From NCBI RefSeq assembly GCF_944377805.1, contig NZ_CALWFZ010000002.1, positions 1 through 64,000 on the forward strand: 64,000 nt of DNA, given 5' to 3'. The DNA comes from an uncultured Mediterraneibacter sp. Lineage in GTDB: Bacteria > Bacillota > Clostridia > Lachnospirales > Lachnospiraceae. Shown here one piece after another: positions 19,509-28,678 of this stretch. The notes under the pieces were generated by a model. It ran no database searches. It saw only the letters and a list, made by a program, of their open reading frames with translations, and was not told where the DNA came from. The translations under genes were made by a program, and so were the position numbers. Numbering within the stretch: the first letter of the stretch is position 1; each line of letters starts with the position of its first letter.

Positions 19509-19518
19509 CATAATGGAT

Positions 19519-19570
19519 AGAGAAGCTCTTTATGATTGCGTTAAAGTAATCATAAGGAGCTTCTCTTTGT
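19519..19570 (+). terminator. Terminator after the lysozyme gene
   Basis: A 19-bp near-perfect stem (19519-19537 with 19548-19566, arms AGAGAAGCTC and GAGCTTCTCT at the base) with a 10-nt loop is followed by TTGTT. It separates the lysozyme transcript from the next gene. Confidence 0.8.
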
Positions 19571-19604
19571 TAAAACAGTATTTCAATATGATAGTAATTA
19601 TGTA

Positions 19605-19632
19605 TTGAATAAAAACATAGGATTGATATAAT
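19605..19632 (+). promoter_or_regulatory. Putative promoter of the L,D-transpeptidase gene
   Basis: TTGAAT (19605-19610), a 16-bp spacer and a perfect TATAAT (19627-19632) preceded by TGA, which adds an extended -10. It gives a leader of about 48 nt. Confidence 0.65.
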
Positions 19633-19686
19633 TAATATATACTCCTGGAATCGTATATGGCATTTAATCTGAAAGGGGGAATGGAG

Positions 19687-22479
19687 ATGAAAAAGAGAAT
19701 ATTATCAGGTTTCTTATCTGTCATTTTATGTGTTACGCTTTTGGGAAACATTACATATGCACAAAATGGCGCGGAAGAAACTGTGGAAGAAACTGAAAGT
19801 GATTCTGGTGAAAATGATATAGAGACCGGCAGCGCTCAGCAGCTGTCTGTGGATGCTGCGGCTGACGGTCAGCAGCAAAACGAAGAGGAACAATCAGCGG
19901 AAAATCAGTGGATGTTGACAGGGATGGACTTTGATAAGAATTCTCCGCAGGAAGTTTCAGAAACTATTGAAATTTCGGCTCAGATAAAAAATGAGAATGA
20001 TGCTATTTTTTATAAATATGTCTGGATGCGTGACAATTGGGCTGAGTGGGGCGTAATACAGGATTTCTCTCATAATAAAGTGGTAAATTGGAAGCCTGAA
20101 AAATCCGGTGAGTATTCCCTGTATGTAAATGTAAAAAGCGAAAACAGAGCAGCAGAAACTTTCACACGGTCATATACGATAATAAAAAATCAATGGAATT
20201 ACGAAGGCATGCTGCCTGAGATGACAGAGCAAAAATTAGGGGAAACTATCGACCTCTCTCCGAATATTACCGGAAATTCTGCAGGATTGAGATATAAATA
20301 TGTATGGATGAAAGATGACTGGTCGCAATGGGGAATACTGAGAGATTTTTCTACAGAAAAAAATTTTGAGTTTACGCCTGAAGATTTGGGAGAGTATACG
20401 ATTATTATCGACATCAAAGACCAGGATGGAGATGTTGTCACAAGAAACAAGACATACAAGGTAAAGACAACTATATGGCAATATATCGGGATTACAACAG
20501 ATTTACCTTCACCTCAGCAAAAATATACGGAACCGATTAAAATCTCAGCAGAAACAGCCGGAGAGACTGAAGATTTAAAATATAAATATGTATGGATGAA
20601 AGACAACTGGAGCGACTGGGGTGTAATTTCTGATCTTTCTTTGAATTCCAGTACTGAATGGTATCCTGAGGAAGAGGGAACCTACACAATATATGTGGAC
20701 GTTAAAGATATTGACGGAGAGATTATTACTAAAGCAATACCCTATGAGATCACTAAACTACAATGGCAGTTTGATGAGATAAAAGTGAGTCCGGATGAAG
20801 TCCAGCGAAAAGGAAGTGATGTCGAAATCGAAGCGATCACTTCTGGAAACAATGAAAAGCTACAGTATAAATTTGTCTGGATGAAAGATGATTGGGCTGA
20901 TTGGGGAGTGCTCCAGGATTTTTCTGAGAAGAGTAAGATTACCTGGAAGGCCCCTGATGTTACCGGAGAGTACAAAATTTATGTAAACGTAATGGACCGG
21001 GATCACGATACGAAAACGCTTGATCTGGATTATTTTGTTGCGACACAAATATGGCAGCCTGGTGAGATAAATATTAATAATGATATATCGGAGCAGGTGT
21101 ATACCAGAATTCCCATCAGTGTTTCCGCCGAAGGAGAAACCCAGAATTTAGAGTATAAATTTGTCTGGAAAGGCGGGCCGGACAATGGAGACTGGGGAGA
21201 CGGCTGGGGAGTAATCAAGGAGTTTTCGGAAAATAACACTACAGATGAATGGTACCCCAAAAAAGCTGGAATCTATACGATTTATGTCGATATAAAAGAT
21301 GCGGATGGGCGGAAAAAGACCATCACAAAAGAATATGAGGTCAAAGAGGCTCCCTGGAAACTGGATAAGCTTGAGTTGGATGGGAGCGCGGACAGATTTC
21401 TTGGCGAAACAGTAACGTTGACAGCAAAAACAAGCGGAGATACGGAAGGATTGCAGTATAAATTTGTTTGCAGGCGTGGTGATGGCTGGAGCGACTGGGA
21501 GGTTCTCCGGGATTTTGGAGATAATAATTCTATAACATTTACTCTCGGTAAAGATAAGGCGTATAATATATATGTAGATATAAAAGATCAAAGAGGAGTC
21601 ACCTTTGATGCTGAAATAATCACTATCAGACCTCATAACTATATTTCAGCTGTTGCGTCCAGTTCGACAATTTCAAAAGGAAAGTCGGTAACTATATATC
21701 CTAATATAACAGGTGGTACGGGCAATCTTGAATACAAGTATGTATGGATGAAAAATAACTGGAAACAATGGGGAGTTATAAAGGATATGTCCTCCTCGGC
21801 AAGCGTGTCATGGACCCCAAAAGAAAGTGGCACATATTATATATATCTTGACGTGAAGGCTAATGGTATTGTGAAAACAAAATCTGTCCAGATTACAGTT
21901 AAGGATGTGAAAAATGGCTGGTACTATGAAAATGGTTATAAATTTTATTACAAAAACAATGTGAAACAACTGGATCTGGATGGCATACTTCCCAGGCAGT
22001 CCAGTTATTATATCAAAGTGAATCGAACAACATGTACTGTTACAGTCTACGCAAAAGACGGAAATAACGGATACATTATACCTGTAAAAAGATTTGCGTG
22101 TTCTGTGGGGTTACCATCCACTCCTACGCCGACAGGAACGTACTACACATCTCAGAAATACAGATGGCATACTCTGATGGGGCCGTCTTACGGACAATAT
22201 TGTACGAGAATAGTAGGCGGGATTTTGTTCCATTCTGTAGCCGGAAGAAATATGACCAGTTATAATTTAAAAGCAAGTGATTATAATAAGTTGGGACAGC
22301 CGGCTTCCCACGGCTGCGTGCGACTGTGCGTTCGTGACGCAAAGTGGATATATGATAACTGTGCAAGCGGAACAAAAGTTACAATTTATGACAGCAGTAA
22401 TCCAGGGCCGTTGGGGAAACCAGCTACAATAAAGATACCTGCTGGACAGACATGGGATCCTACTGATCCTAATATTTAG
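19687..22479 (+). CDS. Secreted L,D-transpeptidase with seven N-terminal repeat domains
   Basis: L,D-transpeptidases make 3-3 cross-links in peptidoglycan or attach proteins to it. A signal peptide (1-26) and an acidic linker are followed by seven copies of the repeat also found in the preceding lysozyme (about residues 72-740). A short WYYENGYKFYY segment comes next, then a YkuD catalytic domain (about 775-915) with the active-site motif SHGCVR (His-875, Cys-877) and an upstream His in GGILFHS. Repeats 5 and 6 are altered (an insert with GGPDNGDWGDGW; CRRGDGW in place of WMKDNW). I chose ATG 19687, 7 nt after AAAGGGGG, because it gives a proper signal peptide; an in-frame ATG at 19657 lies before that site. 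This is 930 residues. Confidence 0.92.
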   Translation: MKKRILSGFLSVILCVTLLGNITYAQNGAEETVEETESDSGENDIETGSAQQLSVDAAADGQQQNEEEQSAENQWMLTGMDFDKNSPQEVSETIEISAQIKNENDAIFYKYVWMRDNWAEWGVIQDFSHNKVVNWKPEKSGEYSLYVNVKSENRAAETFTRSYTIIKNQWNYEGMLPEMTEQKLGETIDLSPNITGNSAGLRYKYVWMKDDWSQWGILRDFSTEKNFEFTPEDLGEYTIIIDIKDQDGDVVTRNKTYKVKTTIWQYIGITTDLPSPQQKYTEPIKISAETAGETEDLKYKYVWMKDNWSDWGVISDLSLNSSTEWYPEEEGTYTIYVDVKDIDGEIITKAIPYEITKLQWQFDEIKVSPDEVQRKGSDVEIEAITSGNNEKLQYKFVWMKDDWADWGVLQDFSEKSKITWKAPDVTGEYKIYVNVMDRDHDTKTLDLDYFVATQIWQPGEININNDISEQVYTRIPISVSAEGETQNLEYKFVWKGGPDNGDWGDGWGVIKEFSENNTTDEWYPKKAGIYTIYVDIKDADGRKKTITKEYEVKEAPWKLDKLELDGSADRFLGETVTLTAKTSGDTEGLQYKFVCRRGDGWSDWEVLRDFGDNNSITFTLGKDKAYNIYVDIKDQRGVTFDAEIITIRPHNYISAVASSSTISKGKSVTIYPNITGGTGNLEYKYVWMKNNWKQWGVIKDMSSSASVSWTPKESGTYYIYLDVKANGIVKTKSVQITVKDVKNGWYYENGYKFYYKNNVKQLDLDGILPRQSSYYIKVNRTTCTVTVYAKDGNNGYIIPVKRFACSVGLPSTPTPTGTYYTSQKYRWHTLMGPSYGQYCTRIVGGILFHSVAGRNMTSYNLKASDYNKLGQPASHGCVRLCVRDAKWIYDNCASGTKVTIYDSSNPGPLGKPATIKIPAGQTWDPTDPNI
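19901..21909 (+). repeat. Seven-copy protein repeat array in the L,D-transpeptidase
   Basis: Seven units of about 90-100 residues share the core YKYVWMKDNW and DFS with the eight units of the upstream lysozyme. The core is most divergent in copies 5 and 6. At DNA level the copies here are more diverged than those in the lysozyme. Confidence 0.85.
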
Positions 22480-22520
22480 AACGGTCAGATTATATAATTT
22501 GCGCAATATTGTGAAGAACG

Positions 22521-22564
22521 GGGGGACTGTCGCACCGGTTTGGCGTGTGACAGTCTCCCTGTTT
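22521..22564 (+). terminator. Terminator after the L,D-transpeptidase gene
   Basis: GGGGGACTGTCGCAC (22521-22535) pairs with GTGTGACAGTCTCCC (22545-22559) with one mismatch and an 8- to 10-nt loop, followed by TGTTTG. The stem is strong and the T-run short. Confidence 0.65.
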
Positions 22565-22606
22565 GATGCTATAGGGTCGATTTTTCCCGAAGTGAAAAGT
22601 TGTAAA

Positions 22607-22627
22607 TATTACAAAAGTATTACAAAA
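22607..22627. repeat. Tandem TATTACAAAA direct repeat upstream of the cluster promoter
   Basis: TATTACAAAA occurs at 22607-22616 and again at 22618-22627, an 11-bp period that puts both copies on the same helix face, about 27 bp upstream of the -35 box. It could be a binding site for a regulator or an A/T-rich UP element. Confidence 0.5.
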
Positions 22628-22653
22628 AAATGCATGTTTTGATTAAAGAAAAC

Positions 22654-22682
22654 TTGCTAAATATAGTATTTGCGTTTATAAT
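22654..22682 (+). promoter_or_regulatory. Main promoter of the polysaccharide gene cluster
   Basis: TTGCTA (22654-22659), exactly 17 bp, then a perfect TATAAT (22677-22682), 35 bp upstream of the first gene. No other equally good promoter is obvious before the next 20 genes, so a very long transcript is plausible. Confidence 0.7.
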
Positions 22683-22716
22683 GGGGAATGATATTATGAT
22701 ATAAGTTGGTGGGATC

Positions 22717-24105
22717 ATGTATTGGATAAAAAAATTTGAAGCTACAATATGGGTACTAATAAAATTACTGTTATATTTTCTGCTTTTAACTATATTTATG
22801 GTTGTTTTATCAAAAGAGAATCCAGCTTTATCGAGACTGTCAAGGACTATGGGAATAACCGTGACCACTTTTATAATAGTTGGAGCTCTTTTTCTGCGTA
22901 TATATGGGATATATGATGTGGGAAGAAGAAAGAGCAAACCAATTATATATTCGTTGGTATTGGCCACTTTATTCACAGATATAGTCGTTTACCTTCAATT
23001 AATGATAATGAATACAATCACCCCGAGTATTTACGCTTTTAAGCTGAGTAGTATAGGTGGCTTACTGCTCGCGTATGTTCTTCAGGTCATAATTATCATT
23101 ATTTTCACCTATGGCGGCAATGCAGTTTTTTTTAAATTCCACGACCCGGAGAGCTGCTGTATAATAACGTCTTCCCAGGAAAGTCTGGATTGTATTGTTC
23201 GAGCAGTTTTGAGGTTTAAAAAACAATATAAAATAGATTATGTGGTAGATTATAGGGCCGGCAATGTATTAGATATTGTTTCTAAGGCGGATACGGTATT
23301 TATTTACGACATTCCTGTTGTCGAAAGAAGTAAGATTGTTCGGTTTTGCTATAAGAATAAGATCAACATTTATATTAATCCTGAAATTGAAGATATAGTT
23401 GAAATGAATGCCAAGTATTACCTGTTAGATGATATTTCTATTTTGAATGCAAATGTTAAGTCGTGGACAATGGAACAGCGGATTGCAAAGAAACTGTTAG
23501 ATATGTGTCTGGCCATTCTGCTAGGGATACTTACTTCACCGATATGGGTGATTTGTGCAATCGCCGTAAAAGCGTATGATGGAGGACCTGTATTTTTCAA
23601 ACAGAAAAGAGCGACAATACATGGGCGTGTATTTGAGCTATATAAATTTCGTACAATGCGTGAAAATGTCGAAAACCGCTCAGTTACCGATCATGATAAT
23701 CGAATCACAAAACCCGGGGAGATTATGCGGAAAACCCGTATAGATGAACTTCCTCAGTTGATTAATATATTGAAGGGAGATATGAGTTTTGTAGGGCCGC
23801 GTCCGGAGATGTTGGAGAATGTGACAGCATATGAGGAACAGCTGCCGGAGTTCAGATACCGCCTGCGCGTAAAGGCCGGGCTGACCGGTTATGCCCAAAT
23901 TTCGGGAAAGTATAATACTACGCCGAAAGATAAACTTATAATGGATTTGATGTATATTGAGCAGTTCAGTATTTTAAGAGATATTCAGTTGATTTTTCAA
24001 ACTTTTATTGTTCTTTTAAAATCTGACAGTACAGAGGCGTTTAAAGAGGGGACAACCGGACACCAGTATATTTTTCATCCCGCTGTGCAAGATAGAGAAG
24101 AATAG
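22717..24105 (+). CDS. Polyprenyl glycosylphosphotransferase (initiating sugar transferase)
   Basis: This enzyme would start repeat-unit synthesis by moving a sugar-1-phosphate onto undecaprenyl phosphate. The 462-residue protein has about four N-terminal helices (roughly 12-140), a soluble middle domain, and one more helix near 275 before the bacterial sugar transferase domain (about 265-450). That domain shows the conserved ELYKFRTM, the catalytic TRIDELPQ with its Asp-Glu pair, SFVGPRPE and VKAGLTGYAQISG. It is the WbaP/CpsE type by layout. The sugar is not predictable from sequence alone. First gene of the cluster, directly after the promoter at 22654-22682. Confidence 0.93.
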   Translation: MYWIKKFEATIWVLIKLLLYFLLLTIFMVVLSKENPALSRLSRTMGITVTTFIIVGALFLRIYGIYDVGRRKSKPIIYSLVLATLFTDIVVYLQLMIMNTITPSIYAFKLSSIGGLLLAYVLQVIIIIIFTYGGNAVFFKFHDPESCCIITSSQESLDCIVRAVLRFKKQYKIDYVVDYRAGNVLDIVSKADTVFIYDIPVVERSKIVRFCYKNKINIYINPEIEDIVEMNAKYYLLDDISILNANVKSWTMEQRIAKKLLDMCLAILLGILTSPIWVICAIAVKAYDGGPVFFKQKRATIHGRVFELYKFRTMRENVENRSVTDHDNRITKPGEIMRKTRIDELPQLINILKGDMSFVGPRPEMLENVTAYEEQLPEFRYRLRVKAGLTGYAQISGKYNTTPKDKLIMDLMYIEQFSILRDIQLIFQTFIVLLKSDSTEAFKEGTTGHQYIFHPAVQDREE

Positions 24106-24161
24106 CCAACACATTTGCTGGATGTCATATTAAATAAATAATTAACAATGGGAGAAGAGAA

Positions 24162-25220
24162 ATGGAAAAATGCAAGGTAAGCATCATCATGCCTGTATAT
24201 AAGGTGGAAGAGTATGTTGGAAAAGCTATAGAGAGCATACAGGCACAGACTTTAAAGGACTGGGAGTTTTTAATTGTAGATGACGGGAGTCCTGATAAAA
24301 GTGGAGAGATATGTGATTCTTATGCATCAAAAGACAGCAGAATACAGGTGATTCATAAAGAAAATGGTGGCGCTCCGAGTGCAAGAAATACAGCTATTGA
24401 GATGGCACGGGGCGAGTATTTCTATTTTCTTGATTCAGATGACTGGGCCGAGCCTACTATGCTTGAGGATATGTATCGTATTGCCAAGCAGAATAAATCC
24501 CAGTTGGTTGTGGCGGGCTTTTATATTGATACTTATTGCGGAGATGGAAAATATATCTCCGATGATTACTTTGTGGAAGATGCTGTTTACGCCAACAAAG
24601 ACGAATTTCGTAGAAACGCATATAAACTGTTCGATAAAAATCTCCTGTATACTCCCTGGAATAAGTTGTTTGAAGCGAAGTATATCATGGAAAACAACAT
24701 TCGCTTTCCAACAACATTCTGGGATGATTTTCCATTTAATATAAGCGTTGTTAGAAATGTCGAGCGAGTGACTGTCACATCCAGACAGTATTATCATTTT
24801 TTGCGTGCAAGGACGGAGTCAGAAACGGCAGCGTATAGACCGGGAATGTATGAGAAGCGCGAAGATGAACATGGATGGATGCTGGAGTTATATAAGTCTT
24901 GGGGGATAACTGATAAATCAAGTATGGAAATGATCGCGAGGCGTTATATGGAAAGATTTGTCGGGTGTGTTGAAAATGTTACAAATCCCAAATGTGAGAT
25001 GAGTAAAAAAGAAAAGAAGGCAGAAATTAAGAGAATGCTGCAAAATCCCCGTATTAATGAGATGGGCAGGCTCGCGGAACCGCGTTCCCTTTATATGAAA
25101 TTGTTATTGCTGCCTATCCGACGCCACTGGACTTTGCTTACATATTGGGAAGCAAAAGTGATTACCTATGTTAAGACAAAAAACACCAAATTATTTACAA
25201 AACTGAAAGTAGGAAGATAA
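24162..25220 (+). CDS. Glycosyltransferase family 2 protein
   Basis: A cytoplasmic GT-A type transferase that would add one sugar to the lipid-linked repeat unit. The N-terminal half is typical: SIIMPVYKVEEYV (about 6-18), the nucleotide-binding VDDGSPD (about 39-45), APSARNTAIE and the metal-binding FLDSDDW (about 90-96). The C-terminal third is basic and may touch the membrane. The start follows GGGAGAAGAG. Its stop overlaps the next start by one base (TAATG), so the two GT2 genes are coupled. They have equal length (352 residues) and similar N-termini and may be paralogs. Donor and acceptor are unknown. Confidence 0.9.
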   Translation: MEKCKVSIIMPVYKVEEYVGKAIESIQAQTLKDWEFLIVDDGSPDKSGEICDSYASKDSRIQVIHKENGGAPSARNTAIEMARGEYFYFLDSDDWAEPTMLEDMYRIAKQNKSQLVVAGFYIDTYCGDGKYISDDYFVEDAVYANKDEFRRNAYKLFDKNLLYTPWNKLFEAKYIMENNIRFPTTFWDDFPFNISVVRNVERVTVTSRQYYHFLRARTESETAAYRPGMYEKREDEHGWMLELYKSWGITDKSSMEMIARRYMERFVGCVENVTNPKCEMSKKEKKAEIKRMLQNPRINEMGRLAEPRSLYMKLLLLPIRRHWTLLTYWEAKVITYVKTKNTKLFTKLKVGR

Positions 25221-26278
25221 TGGAAAATAGTATTGCTGTCAGCATTATAGTGCCGGCGTATAATGCAGCGAAGTCTTTGCGAAATTGCGTGGAGAGTATT
25301 TTATCCCAGACATTGAAAAATATAGAGGTCATTGCTGTTGACGATGGAAGTAACGATGACACCCGTAAAATATTGCGCGTTCTTGCTGATACTGATCCCA
25401 GAGTTATCGTAGTAGAAAAAGATAAAAATGAGGGTTTAAGTGCTGCCAGAAACTCGGGGATAGAAGTAGCCAAAGGCGAGTATATCGGCTTTGTAGATGC
25501 CGATGATTGGGTTGAAAACGATGCGTTTGAAAATATGTATACCAATGGGAAACATGCGGATCTTGTTCTGGCAGGTTACCGGCATGACTCTATGGACGAG
25601 GCGAGAACACGCGTAAATGTCAGCAGAAAAATATGCATGCGGCCGGGATATTGGGAAGACAAGCAGCAGATAGTGATGCAGGCGGCATATGCCGATACGT
25701 CAAAGATGTTTGCATATACCTGGAACAAATTGTACAAAAGAGACATTATTTTAAATTGTCAGATGCAGTTTTCCAAAGAGGTTTTGATAGAGGATTTTGT
25801 CTTTAATACAAAATACTGGGATCAGGTGTCCACTCTGGCTATTGTCGACTGCACAAAATATCATTATGTTAAGGCGTCTAAAGAGGCGTTGACCCAGAAA
25901 TTTCTGCCTGATTTCTTTGCGATAATGAACAGCAGGTTTGACGCAATAAAGGGGTTAATGTCTAAAAATGGTGTATATTCCGGTGAAATCAGACAGCAAT
26001 TGGCTAATATGTATATCAAGCATGCTATTGCCGGTGTAGTCAGGAATTTTTCACCAAAAGCCAATTACAGTTTGGGAGAACAGCGTAATAGGATAAAAGA
26101 ACTCTTGGCGGACAGCCATTCCAAAGAAGCGCAAAAAAATGCAAAAGGCAACAATAAGCAGGAAAAGTTGTGTAATTTTGTCTTTAAAAGTAAAAGTGCA
26201 TTTTTAGTTTTTCTTTTGGGGAAAGTGATCTTTTGGATGCAGACAAAATCAAAAACGGCATTTGATAAATTAAAATAG
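25220..26278 (+). CDS. Glycosyltransferase family 2 protein
   Basis: A second 352-residue GT2 protein. SIIVPAYNAAKSL opens the domain, followed by VDDGSNDDT (about 40-48), LSAARNSGIE and the DXD-like FVDADDW (about 93-99). A weakly hydrophobic stretch near 325-342 (FLVFLLGKVIFWMQ) may anchor it to the membrane. The start overlaps the upstream stop. Organisation suggests consecutive sugar additions with its neighbour; the sugars are unknown. Confidence 0.9.
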   Translation: MENSIAVSIIVPAYNAAKSLRNCVESILSQTLKNIEVIAVDDGSNDDTRKILRVLADTDPRVIVVEKDKNEGLSAARNSGIEVAKGEYIGFVDADDWVENDAFENMYTNGKHADLVLAGYRHDSMDEARTRVNVSRKICMRPGYWEDKQQIVMQAAYADTSKMFAYTWNKLYKRDIILNCQMQFSKEVLIEDFVFNTKYWDQVSTLAIVDCTKYHYVKASKEALTQKFLPDFFAIMNSRFDAIKGLMSKNGVYSGEIRQQLANMYIKHAIAGVVRNFSPKANYSLGEQRNRIKELLADSHSKEAQKNAKGNNKQEKLCNFVFKSKSAFLVFLLGKVIFWMQTKSKTAFDKLK

Positions 26279-26293
26279 CGGGAAAACATCATA

Positions 26294-27382
26294 ATGAAAA
26301 AGATAATGTTAATATCATGGGACATGAGCATGTTGGGCGGAATTAATCAAGTGGTAGTAACGCTGGCAAATAATCTCTGTACCCAATATGAAGTGACAGT
26401 GGTTTCTCTGGTGAAGTCGGGAGAGAGAACTCCTTACAGTTTTTCATCTTCCAAGACAGAAGTCGAATATATTATGGAAAAGGATTGCCGAGGTCGTAGT
26501 GTGATCCTGGAGGGACGTTCTAAGCTGAGGAAACTTGTCCGACAAAAGAAAATTGATGTTGTATTTCTAATGGGGTTTCAGGTCTCACTCCCGGCAATTT
26601 TAATGACAATGGGCCAAAGATGCCGATATATCTTTTGTGACCATGAAGCCTTATTGAGCAGATGGCATGAAAAGAAAGTGACAGCGGTTCGTTATCTGAC
26701 AGCGGTTTTGTCAGATAAGGTCGTTACTCTGACTCGACAAAATGCTTTGGATTATATCTCAAGATTTAAATTATCCTCTAAAAAGGTGACTCATATCTAT
26801 AACAGTATTGATGATAAGATATTGTCGAATGCACAGGAGTATAATGCTCAATCCAAAATTATCCTCTCTGTCGGACGATTCAGCCCGGAGAAACAATATG
26901 ATCTTTTAGTGGAGATTGCAAATAGTGTTCTGAAGAAGCATTCGGACTGGAAGTGGTGCATATACGGTGATGGACAGACTTTTCCTGAAATAAAAGAAAA
27001 AATCAGCGCTTTAGGGCTAGAGGAAAAGATTCTTTTAAAGGGTGAAGTCTCTGACGTATCTACGATATATGCACAGGGAGCTCTTTTTGTTCTCACTTCT
27101 CAGAGAGAAGGCCTGCCGTTGGTGTTATTGGAGGCAAAGGCAAATCATTTGCCATGTATAAGTTTCGACATTATAAGCGGGCCTAAAGAGATCATTCAAA
27201 ACAATATCGATGGTTTTCTGATAAAGCCATATGATAAGGAAGGAATGATCCGATCCATAGAGACATTAATAACTGATGAAAGGCTAAGAATAAAAATGTC
27301 AGAAAATACAGGAGGAAATTTGGAACAGTTTTCAAACAGAGAGGTCATGAATAAATGGAAAGCCTTAATTGATACTATATAA
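26294..27382 (+). CDS. Glycosyltransferase family 4 protein
   Basis: A GT-B fold retaining transferase. The N-terminus has the Gly-rich acceptor loop MSMLGGINQVVVTLA (about 10-24). The C-terminal nucleotide-sugar domain shows ILSVGRFSPEKQYDLL (about 193-208) and the EX7E-type segment SQREGLPLVLLEA (about 270-282), followed by GPKEIIQNNIDGFLI. At 362 residues it has the usual length. Shine-Dalgarno signal before ATG 26294 is weak (GGGAAAA). The product linkage is unknown. Confidence 0.9.
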   Translation: MKKIMLISWDMSMLGGINQVVVTLANNLCTQYEVTVVSLVKSGERTPYSFSSSKTEVEYIMEKDCRGRSVILEGRSKLRKLVRQKKIDVVFLMGFQVSLPAILMTMGQRCRYIFCDHEALLSRWHEKKVTAVRYLTAVLSDKVVTLTRQNALDYISRFKLSSKKVTHIYNSIDDKILSNAQEYNAQSKIILSVGRFSPEKQYDLLVEIANSVLKKHSDWKWCIYGDGQTFPEIKEKISALGLEEKILLKGEVSDVSTIYAQGALFVLTSQREGLPLVLLEAKANHLPCISFDIISGPKEIIQNNIDGFLIKPYDKEGMIRSIETLITDERLRIKMSENTGGNLEQFSNREVMNKWKALIDTI

Positions 27383-27394
27383 AGAGGTGGGCAT

Positions 27395-28678
27395 GTGAGA
27401 AATTTGATTTGGGAAAAAGGTGAATTTAAACTGTGGATATTACTCTTATGTGCATATCATTTTTTTCCTTTTATTACTACAAGTGGAAGTATTATATTAT
27501 ACGCATGGGCGTACGTGATTCCTATTATATATATTGCCTGTAATCTCAATTACCTGTGTAAAATAATCTCAGCAATCGCATATTCGGAAGCTTTGATATG
27601 TATTGTGGGTCTCATAGTCCTTGCAAGCGGAAGTATTTTAATACCGGTTATTTATGGGACGGGTGATTTTACATTTTTTACAGAATCTATTTTGGGATTA
27701 GCGAAAATTCTGATCAGGATGCTTTTTATCTGTATTGTCATCCTTAAAAACATACCGGGCGCGACGAAGGAAACATTCATGAAATACTTTATCTTCTCAT
27801 GTTGTCTGTATATTTGCAGCACTTTTGTAATGATATTGCTTCCGGGATTAAAAGATATATTCTATGAACTGATTAAAGAAACAGAACATGCGAAATTAAT
27901 GGCGCTGGATTCACGTTACGCAACCAGATACGGATGGGCCGGCTTCTCTGGTTTTGAATATACGTTTAAATGCGTTCTGGCCATTATTTTTACTTGTTAT
28001 TTACTGGAGAAAAAGATCAAAGAAAGCGGGATATGGATTTATGTGGGGATCGCTTTGTTCCTGCTTATTGGAACACTGTTTTATGGAAGAATAGGTTCTC
28101 TGTTCGGGTTAGGGGTGTTAGGTGTCCTTTTCCTGAGACTGCTCAAAAAGCGTCCCAAAATACTGGTAGGCGTTGTTATATGCGGTGTTCTATTATGTAT
28201 AGGACTATTTATCCTGCAAAGCCAAAATGATTCTGTAAGAACATGGTTTGAATGGGCATTTGATCTGTTTGTGACATTTATAGAGACAGGAAAACTTCAA
28301 ACAGAGTCGTCCAATGTACTACTGCAACAGATGTTGTTTGTTCCAGAATCACAAACGCTGCTGTTTGGAGATGGCATGTATACAACAGACACAGGCTATT
28401 ATATGGGAACCGACGCTGGAATTATGAGAGCGCTTTTGTTTGGAGGAATAGGATTCGCATTATTCAGATACCTTATTTTTTATTTGCCACTGGCAGGAAA
28501 AGTTTTAAATAGGGATGTTAATAAAGAACAGAAATGGTTGTTTTTCTGGGTGTTAATACTTTGTATTGTCTTTGAGATAAAAGGAGAAATTCTATTTTCC
28601 TGTATTCCTATATTTATTTGGGCATTTATAATTGATAAGTATAAAAAAGTGGAGGAACAAAGATGGAACGAGATTTAA
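27395..28678 (+). CDS. Wzy-like polysaccharide polymerase / O-antigen ligase-type membrane protein
   Basis: Hydrophobic throughout, with roughly ten to eleven predicted helices in 427 residues and one larger hydrophilic loop (about 285-330, with ESSNVLLQQM and FGDGMYTTDTGYYMGTDAG). This layout and position fit a Wzy polymerase. Such proteins share little sequence, so the call rests mainly on topology and context. The start is GTG 27395 after AGAGGTGGG. Its 3' end overlaps the next gene by 16 bp. Confidence 0.75.
   Translation: MRNLIWEKGEFKLWILLLCAYHFFPFITTSGSIILYAWAYVIPIIYIACNLNYLCKIISAIAYSEALICIVGLIVLASGSILIPVIYGTGDFTFFTESILGLAKILIRMLFICIVILKNIPGATKETFMKYFIFSCCLYICSTFVMILLPGLKDIFYELIKETEHAKLMALDSRYATRYGWAGFSGFEYTFKCVLAIIFTCYLLEKKIKESGIWIYVGIALFLLIGTLFYGRIGSLFGLGVLGVLFLRLLKKRPKILVGVVICGVLLCIGLFILQSQNDSVRTWFEWAFDLFVTFIETGKLQTESSNVLLQQMLFVPESQTLLFGDGMYTTDTGYYMGTDAGIMRALLFGGIGFALFRYLIFYLPLAGKVLNRDVNKEQKWLFFWVLILCIVFEIKGEILFSCIPIFIWAFIIDKYKKVEEQRWNEI

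Noticed and set aside
17245-21909. Regularly spaced repeats that might suggest a CRISPR array
   Set aside because: Repeats are long coding units of about 280 bp that stay in frame inside two genes, with no palindromic repeats of 25-40 bp or unique spacers, and no cas genes nearby.
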